This document shows positions 7,436 through 11,481 of a stretch of 11,481 bases of DNA, in pieces. Below the pieces are notes generated by a model, which had not been told where the DNA came from, searched no databases, and saw only the letters and a list, made by a program, of their open reading frames with translations. Where the stretch lies: contig JAJYOH010000133.1 in the NCBI GenBank assembly GCA_021796315.1, positions 1 to 11,481 on the forward strand. Direction: 5' to 3'. The position numbers were made by a program, and so were the translations under genes. Every line of letters begins with the position of its first letter. Within the stretch, counting starts at the first letter, position 1. Source of the DNA: Chloroflexota bacterium. Lineage in GTDB: Bacteria; Chloroflexota; Anaerolineae; Anaerolineales; Villigracilaceae.

Positions 7436-7927
7436 ATGATCATCCAACCCAACAGTAAATCTTTGATGATTGGCGCCTCAATCACAGATTGCGAACGTGC
7501 TCGACCCGGTAGGGGGGAAGGGCTAATTAAAGCGCTGGAAATAGGCTACGTGAGCCTAATGGATGCCTATTTGACAGTCCGTTATCCGGAATATCGGATT
7601 AGGGTGGTCAGTATAGGCGTCAAAGGCATTACAGTTCACGATCTATAGGCTGGCTGGTAAACTGTTGCGTTGAATATACATCCGGATTGGTGTTCAATTT
7701 ACTGGAGATGATTCGCTCAACCTTCAAAGGAGTGATCCCGGTGATACCCTTAATTGTCGAATCTAGCTGGAATGAGGCAATATGTCCCAAAATGGATGAA
7801 TATGGTGCCAGGATTGGAATGGAACCATATTCATCCGTTGAATCGAATTGTACACGTTGTAATCGCACGGGTTTTTCTTCAGACGATTGGATTTAATGTA
7901 AACATGAGTAGAAGAAAACACCGATAA
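7436..7927 (+). pseudogene. Broken SGNH/GDSL hydrolase gene
   Basis: The first 70 codons read as the start of an SGNH (GDSL) esterase: M-I-I-Q-P-N-S-K, then block I as G-A-S-I-T-D-C (normally G-D-S-I-T-D) with nucleophile Ser15, then R-I-R-V-V-S-I-G-V-K-G-I-T-V-H-D-L. TAG at 7646 and TAA at 7658 interrupt the same frame, where relatives read approximately D-L-K-A-R-W-Q-T. The frame continues as L-N-I-H-P-D-W-C-S-I, then breaks. K-M-D-E-Y-G-A is found in the frame of 7741, and the C-terminal catalytic block appears as W-N-H-I-H-P (7820-7837; normally W-D-x-V-H-P) followed by I-A-R-V-F-L-Q-T-I-G-F, ending at TAA 7925-7927. At least one internal deletion, two or more frameshifts and loss of the Asp of the Ser-His-Asp set show inactivity. 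GGAG (7425-7428) before ATG 7436 is retained, so a 70-residue fragment could still be translated. Confidence 0.82.
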
Positions 7928-7958
7928 AGAAATCAAGTAGAGATCAAGGAGAAATTCG

Positions 7959-8990
7959 ATGAAGGTCTTAATCATCGGAGGCAGCGGTAATATCAGTACA
8001 GCCATCACGCGTTATCTAGTGGAGCGCGGTGAGGATGTTACTATATATAATCGTAATGCCGATAAGAATATAGAAAAAACGCTCAACTGCAAACACATAT
8101 TCGGTGACCGTACCGATTTCTTGCGTTTTGAGGCATCCATAAAAGAGGCCGGCAATTTTGATTGCGTTATAGATATGATCTGTTATCATCCACCCGAAGC
8201 AGAGAGTGACTTGCGCGCCTTTATGGGCCATGTGGGACAGTTCATTTTCTGCAGCACCGTGGATGTCTATGCTAAGCCTGCGCTATTTTATCCTGTGCGG
8301 GAAAAAGCTGAGCGAAGGGCTAACCCTGCCTTTGAATACGCTTACCATAAAATACTTTGCGAACAGATCTTCGAGCGTGGACGCGATGAGGGGTTCCCCC
8401 TCACTGTTATCCGTCCGGCAGCCACATACAATGATACTTGGTGCCCGCTTCCACTTATTGGCTCTGGTCAGGCCCTGCTTAAGCGGATCCGTCAAGGACG
8501 GCCAGTGATCGTGCTTGGCAATGGACAATCATTGTGGGTTTCCAGCCACCGCGACGATACGGCCCGAGCCTTTGCCAATGCTGTTGGAAATCCTAAAGTA
8601 GTCGGCCATGCCTACCATGTTACTGGCGAAGAATGGATGACTTGGGAAGGTTATTATCAAACTGTCGTGCGGGTAATGCAAGCTCCACCTCTTAACCCTG
8701 TCTTCATCCCGGCCAGATTGCTGGCTCGCATGGTACCGAAGGCGGCTTCCTGGAGCGATTGGAACTTCCAATACAACAATATTTTTGATAATTCTGCAGC
8801 CCACTCCGACCTAGATTTCCGGTATACCATCACTTGGGAAGAAGGTGTACGCCGCATGGTGAAGTATCAAGATGCCAAAGGCACCATAGATACTGCCATG
8901 GATAACCCACTTTATGAAAAGATTGTGGACACATGGCTTCAAATGGAAAAACAAGTTGTGGACGCGATCCTGCCATTTGACGCTGGATAA
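7959..8990 (+). CDS. NAD(P)-dependent epimerase/dehydratase, extended SDR
   Basis: A 343-residue extended short-chain dehydrogenase/reductase. The Rossmann dinucleotide motif at the N-terminus reads G-G-S-G-N-I-S (7-13); the last Gly of the usual G-x-x-G-x-x-G is Ser. The catalytic set is visible as Ser99/Thr100 in F-C-S-T-V-D-V-Y and Tyr127/Lys131 in Y-A-Y-H-K. R-P-A-A-T-Y follows, as in nucleotide-sugar and sugar epimerases. The C-terminal substrate domain contains V-S-S-H-R-D-D-T-A-R-A-F. It probably oxidises or epimerises a sugar or sugar acid, but the substrate is unknown. AAGGAG (7946-7951) lies 7 nt before ATG. It is the last gene of the sugar cluster, 31 bp after the SGNH remnant; no clear rho-independent terminator follows it. 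Confidence 0.88.
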   Translation: MKVLIIGGSGNISTAITRYLVERGEDVTIYNRNADKNIEKTLNCKHIFGDRTDFLRFEASIKEAGNFDCVIDMICYHPPEAESDLRAFMGHVGQFIFCSTVDVYAKPALFYPVREKAERRANPAFEYAYHKILCEQIFERGRDEGFPLTVIRPAATYNDTWCPLPLIGSGQALLKRIRQGRPVIVLGNGQSLWVSSHRDDTARAFANAVGNPKVVGHAYHVTGEEWMTWEGYYQTVVRVMQAPPLNPVFIPARLLARMVPKAASWSDWNFQYNNIFDNSAAHSDLDFRYTITWEEGVRRMVKYQDAKGTIDTAMDNPLYEKIVDTWLQMEKQVVDAILPFDAG

Positions 8991-9106
8991 CTGCTACATA
9001 AAGAATGTTTCTTGGTGAAAACTTGTCGAGAGAAAAGCCTTCAAACTCATCCTCGGAACCTAAGTGGCCTTTCTTATTAAAGCCGTGATGCTCTTTTCTT
9101 CAATGA

Positions 9107-9134
9107 TTGACAAAAAAAGAATTGTGGTTATAAT
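9107..9134 (+). promoter_or_regulatory. Sigma-70-type promoter for the trp operon
   Basis: A perfect -35 box TTGACA (9107-9112) and perfect -10 box TATAAT (9129-9134) are separated by 16 bp. The expected transcription start near 9141 coincides with the 5' edge of T-box stem I, which supports the call. The upstream interval 8991-9106 is AT-rich and holds nothing else I can name. Confidence 0.88.
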
Positions 9135-9357
9135 CATTACAAAGCTGTGAAGAGATAAAGTAAACGTGGAAGCGGCGGCCCAGAGAACAGGCGCCTGGTG
9201 AAAGTCCTGTCCGTACGACCACGTTGAATGGTTCTCAGAGCTGCAGGGCGAAAGGAATATCGCCGAGTAGCCTGCGCCGGATTTGCCACCGTTATCAGGG
9301 TAAAGGGTATTAGCGGGTCTGCACCGCAGTACCCGCAAGAGTGAGGCTGGCTGGTAT

Positions 9358-9397
9358 CCCCGTCACAGGTGATGCGTCATCATGGGCGGGGTTTTTT
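9358..9397 (+). terminator. Second terminator-like hairpin inside the T-box leader
   Basis: CCCCGTC (9358-9364) pairs with GGCGGGG (9385-9391) over 7 bp, with one G-U pair. An inner 5 bp stem TGATG/CATCA (9370-9374 with 9378-9382) closes the loop, and six T residues (9392-9397) follow at once. This may be the stem III of the T-box, but its U tract makes it look like an intrinsic terminator placed before the antiterminator region. Confidence 0.5.
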
Positions 9398-9435
9398 GTT
9401 AACCAGGCCTGTCCTAACCAGGGTGGTACCACGGG

Positions 9436-9473
9436 AATCCTCTCTCGTCCTTGGATCGAGAGAGGATTTTTAT
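9436..9473 (+). terminator. T-box regulatory terminator before trpE
   Basis: A perfect 12 bp stem (9436-9447 with 9457-9468) with a 9 nt loop is followed by a run of T (9467-9471). Part of the loop and stem (9447-9454) is also needed for the antiterminator, so the two structures exclude each other. Confidence 0.93.
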
Positions 9474-9480
9474 TGTGGTA

Positions 9481-9484
9481 GAGG
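9481..9484 (+). promoter_or_regulatory. Ribosome binding site choosing the trpE start
   Basis: GAGG lies 7 nt before ATG 9492 and just downstream of the terminator. It rules out the upstream in-frame GTG at 9369, which lies inside the leader RNA structures. Confidence 0.75.
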
Positions 9485-9491
9485 TAACCTT

Positions 9492-11024
9492 ATGATTGGA
9501 CAGACACTCGTCAACCCAAGACAGGACGCCCCAGCAACCAGCCCCCTGGTTCGCGAACTGCCAGCCGATCTCGAGACGCCCGCCTCGGTATACTTGAAAC
9601 TGGCAGGCCAGGGGCCCTCGTTTTTACTGGAAAGCGTCACCGGCGGAGAAAACCTGGCGCGCTATTCTTTCATCGGCGCCCGGCCCAGCCAGGCTTTCAT
9701 TCTCAAAGGCCATACCTTTGAGGTTCATGACCTGGTCACAGGCGGTATACGAAGGCAAGCAGCCGGGCTTGACCCAATGGGCCTGATCCGGGCGGAATTC
9801 GCCCGCTATCAATCCGCACCGCCCCCTGGGCTGCCACGCTTCACCGGCGGCCTGGTCGGTTACCTGGGCTATGAGATGATGCACTATTTTGAGCCGGGCG
9901 TGCCGCTCCAGCCCTATCCAGAGCTGCCAGACGCAATCTACCTTTTGGTGGACAGCCTGGTAGCCTTCGATCACGCCTACGGGAAAATGCTCCTCATTGC
10001 CAATGGTTTCACCGGTGAAGCCGGCGTTTGCGACCCGGCGGCTGCCCGGGCTCGCCTGAGCGAAATGGAAGCGTGCCTGGGCAAGCCCATGCCCGATCGA
10101 ACTGAAGGGCATTCAACGGCTCCCACTGCCTTCCGTTCTAACCTGACCCGCCAGGCATTCAAGCAGGCGGTGCAGCAAGCCAAAGAGTACATCGCTGCCG
10201 GGGATATCTTCCAGGTGGTGCTCTCTCAACGCCTGACCCGCCCCACCCATGCCGATCCCTTTAGTATCTACCGGGCCTTGCGCCGCTTGAACCCTTCGCC
10301 CTACATGTTTTTCTTCGATTTCGACCACCTGGCCGGTGATCCCCCGCTCCACCTGATTGGCGCCTCGCCAGAGATGCATGTGCGCCTGGAAGGCCAGGTC
10401 GCCACCCTCCGTCCCATCGCTGGCACCCGCCCGCGTGGCGCCACCCCTGCCCAGGACGCCAGGCTGGAAGAAGAGCTCCTGGCCGATCCTAAGGAACGGG
10501 CCGAACACGTCATGCTGGTTGACCTGGCCCGTAACGACCTCGGCCGGGTCTGCGATTATGGCAGCGTTCACGTTCCTGAGCAGATGGTCATTGAGCGTTA
10601 TTCCCACGTCATGCATATCGTATCTCAAACGGTGGGACGTCTCAGGCCGGGGCTGGATGCCTTTGACCTGCTCAAAGCCACTTTCCCGGCTGGAACGGTC
10701 AGCGGGGCGCCCAAAATTCGCGCCATGCAAATCATCCACGAGCTGGAGAACAGCCCGCGGGGCCCTTATGCCGGCGCCACCGGCTACATTGCCACCAGCG
10801 GCGCCATGGATACCTGCATTACCCTGCGCACCCTGGTGATGCGCGGGCAGGAAATCAGCCTGCAGGCCGGCGCCGGGATTGTGGCCGATTCAGATCCTGA
10901 TGGAGAATACCAGGAGACTTTAAACAAAGCGCGCGCCCTGGCCCAGGCCGTTGCCCTGGCTGAAGGAGAAAAGGACGCGCCCATCCTGATCGAAGGAGCA
11001 GACTATGATCGCCGTGATCGATAA
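9492..11024 (+). CDS. trpE: Anthranilate synthase component I
   Basis: Converts chorismate to anthranilate, the first committed step of tryptophan synthesis, using ammonia passed from TrpG. The 510 residues match the family length. The N-terminal domain carries F-L-L-E-S (residues 44-48), part of the Trp feedback site in this family, followed by A-R-Y-S-F-I-G. The chorismate-binding domain shows [10 protein letters not shown] (238-247), P-I-A-G-T-R-P-R-G (308-316), V-D-L-A-R-N-D-L-G, the A-G-T-V-S-G-A-P-K loop and [10 protein letters not shown] near the C-terminus, all typical of active enzymes. P-I-A-G-T-R with an N-terminal L-L-E-S motif favours TrpE over PabB. The T-box with a Trp codon directly upstream supports the same role. 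The end overlaps trpG by 20 bp. GC content and codon use are clearly higher in G/C than in the sugar cluster. Confidence 0.96.
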   Translation: MIGQTLVNPRQDAPATSPLVRELPADLETPASVYLKLAGQGPSFLLESVTGGENLARYSFIGARPSQAFILKGHTFEVHDLVTGGIRRQAAGLDPMGLIRAEFARYQSAPPPGLPRFTGGLVGYLGYEMMHYFEPGVPLQPYPELPDAIYLLVDSLVAFDHAYGKMLLIANGFTGEAGVCDPAAARARLSEMEACLGKPMPDRTEGHSTAPTAFRSNLTRQAFKQAVQQAKEYIAAGDIFQVVLSQRLTRPTHADPFSIYRALRRLNPSPYMFFFDFDHLAGDPPLHLIGASPEMHVRLEGQVATLRPIAGTRPRGATPAQDARLEEELLADPKERAEHVMLVDLARNDLGRVCDYGSVHVPEQMVIERYSHVMHIVSQTVGRLRPGLDAFDLLKATFPAGTVSGAPKIRAMQIIHELENSPRGPYAGATGYIATSGAMDTCITLRTLVMRGQEISLQAGAGIVADSDPDGEYQETLNKARALAQAVALAEGEKDAPILIEGADYDRRDR

Positions 11025-11481
11025 TTACGACTCGTTTACCTATAACCTGGTGCAGTTGATCGGAGAGCTGGGCGGGGAGATCGAAGTCTACCGCAACGAC
11101 GCCGTGACTCCTGAAGAGCTTGAGTCCCGCCATCCCAGCCACATTGTGATCTCTCCTGGGCCTGGCGAACCCTCCGAAGCAGGCGTCTCTCAAGAGATCA
11201 TCCGCCGCCTGGGCCCCCGGATTCCGACCCTGGGTGTCTGCCTGGGCCACCAGGCTATCGGCGCCGTTTTTGGCGGGCAGGTGGTGCGCGCGCCGCGCCT
11301 GATGCATGGCAAAACCTCCCCTATCTACCACAATGGCACAGGCATTTTCGCCGGGCTTCCCAACCCTTTCGAAGCCACCCGTTATCATTCTTTAATTGTG
11401 GCCAACGATCTGCCAGAGGCAATCGAAGCCACTGCCACCACTCAAGAAGGTGAGCTGATGGGCCTGCGCCATTGTGGTAGA
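11005..11481 (+). CDS. trpG: Anthranilate synthase component II, glutamine amidotransferase (3' end outside window)
   Basis: A class I glutamine amidotransferase that hydrolyses glutamine and supplies ammonia to TrpE. The first 159 codons are present and the frame is open at the window edge. Visible motifs are [11 protein letters not shown] at the N-terminus, I-S-P-G-P-G-E-P (49-56, oxyanion region), G-V-C-L-G-H-Q with nucleophile Cys79, and R-Y-H-S-L. The catalytic His-x-Glu near the C-terminus lies beyond the window. The start is set by AAGGAG (10993-10998), 6 nt before ATG, inside the end of trpE, so translation should be coupled. The same protein type can serve PabB in some bacteria, but the operon and Trp T-box point to tryptophan synthesis. 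Confidence 0.95.
   Translation, partial: MIAVIDNYDSFTYNLVQLIGELGGEIEVYRNDAVTPEELESRHPSHIVISPGPGEPSEAGVSQEIIRRLGPRIPTLGVCLGHQAIGAVFGGQVVRAPRLMHGKTSPIYHNGTGIFAGLPNPFEATRYHSLIVANDLPEAIEATATTQEGELMGLRHCGR

Larger units (their letters stand above)
9141..9473 (+). ncRNA. T-box leader, tRNA-Trp-responsive (UGG specifier)
   Basis: A cis-acting leader that senses uncharged tRNA-Trp. Stem I pairs AACGTGG (about 9163-9169) with CCACGTT (9219-9225). The specifier loop on the 3' side reads G-A-A-TGG, giving codon TGG (9229-9231), followed by the typical T-T-C-T-C-A-G-A-G-C-T-G-C closing strand. Further downstream lie a stem II-like hairpin (about 9241-9275), the C-C-G-T-T-A-T-C element (9289-9296) and a perfect hairpin at 9313-9336. 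The T-box sequence AGGGTGGTACCACG covers 9420-9433, with the TGGT bulge (9424-9427) that pairs with the tRNA acceptor end. CCAGGG (9418-9423) can pair with CCTTGG (9449-9454) to form the antiterminator, which competes with the terminator. The Trp codon matches trpE directly downstream. Low charged tRNA-Trp should permit read-through. Confidence 0.93.

Noticed and set aside
7687..7896. A 69-codon plus-strand open frame considered as a small gene
   Set aside because: Its only recognisable content is a segment of the decayed SGNH hydrolase, so it is part of that pseudogene.
9067..9085. GGC(C)TTT / AAAGCC hairpin after the SDR gene, considered as the cluster terminator
   Set aside because: The stem is short with a bulge, and no T tract follows it.
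9369..9491. In-frame GTG-started extension of trpE by 41 codons
   Set aside because: It runs through the T-box, antiterminator and terminator, and its translation has no TrpE similarity. ATG 9492 has a well-spaced GAGG.
9624..10739. Long minus-strand open frames opposite trpE
   Set aside because: They are antisense by-products of a GC-rich coding region with strong third-position bias; trpE on the plus strand is certain.
1..11481. CRISPR arrays, transposases, IS ends, tRNA genes
   Set aside because: No regularly spaced direct repeats, no transposase-like proteins and no cloverleaf sequences were seen on reading both strands.

Overview
The window has two parts that differ in function and composition. 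Positions 1 to about 8990 hold a plus-strand carbohydrate-use cluster of moderate GC. Positions about 9100 to 11481 hold the start of a visibly more GC-rich tryptophan biosynthesis operon, controlled by a T-box leader. The gene types (FucI-like isomerase, GH140/DUF4038 protein, DUF6786 protein, T-box before trpE) and codon use suggest an anaerobic, heterotrophic bacterium, possibly an Anaerolineae-type Chloroflexota. That placement is inference from gene content, not from a marker gene.

Sugar cluster, left to right: the last 37 codons of an unidentified gene (2-115); an FGGY carbohydrate kinase (198-1703); a 151-codon remnant of ribulose-phosphate 3-epimerase overlapping the kinase stop (1700-2155); a cytoplasmic GH140/DUF4038 apiosidase-like glycosidase (2169-3542); the decayed C-terminal end of a GH13 alpha-glucosidase-type gene (about 3543-3973); a xylose-isomerase-like TIM-barrel sugar isomerase/epimerase (3977-4834); an L-fucose/L-arabinose isomerase-like protein (4845-6272); a DUF6786 protein with a probable mutarotase-like fold (6275-7408); a broken SGNH/GDSL hydrolase gene (7436-7927); and an extended SDR NAD(P)-dependent epimerase/dehydratase (7959-8990). 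The intact members fit a scheme of glycoside cleavage, anomer handling, aldose-ketose isomerisation and ketose phosphorylation. The substrate cannot be read from the sequence; apiose or another branched or rare sugar is a reasonable guess because of the GH140 protein. Three of the ten reading units are decayed, so the cluster is either being lost or being remodelled.

Tryptophan operon: a full-consensus promoter (TTGACA, 16 bp, TATAAT; 9107-9134) drives a T-box leader of roughly 330 nt with a UGG (Trp) specifier at 9229-9231, the conserved T-box sequence at 9420-9433 and a strong terminator at 9436-9473. Uncharged tRNA-Trp should therefore permit read-through into trpE (9492-11024) and trpG (from 11005, cut by the window end). 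The two genes overlap by 20 bp and together encode anthranilate synthase. The leader also contains a second hairpin with a six-T tract (9358-9397), upstream of the antiterminator.

I see no tRNA or rRNA genes, CRISPR arrays, transposases or supportable minus-strand genes.
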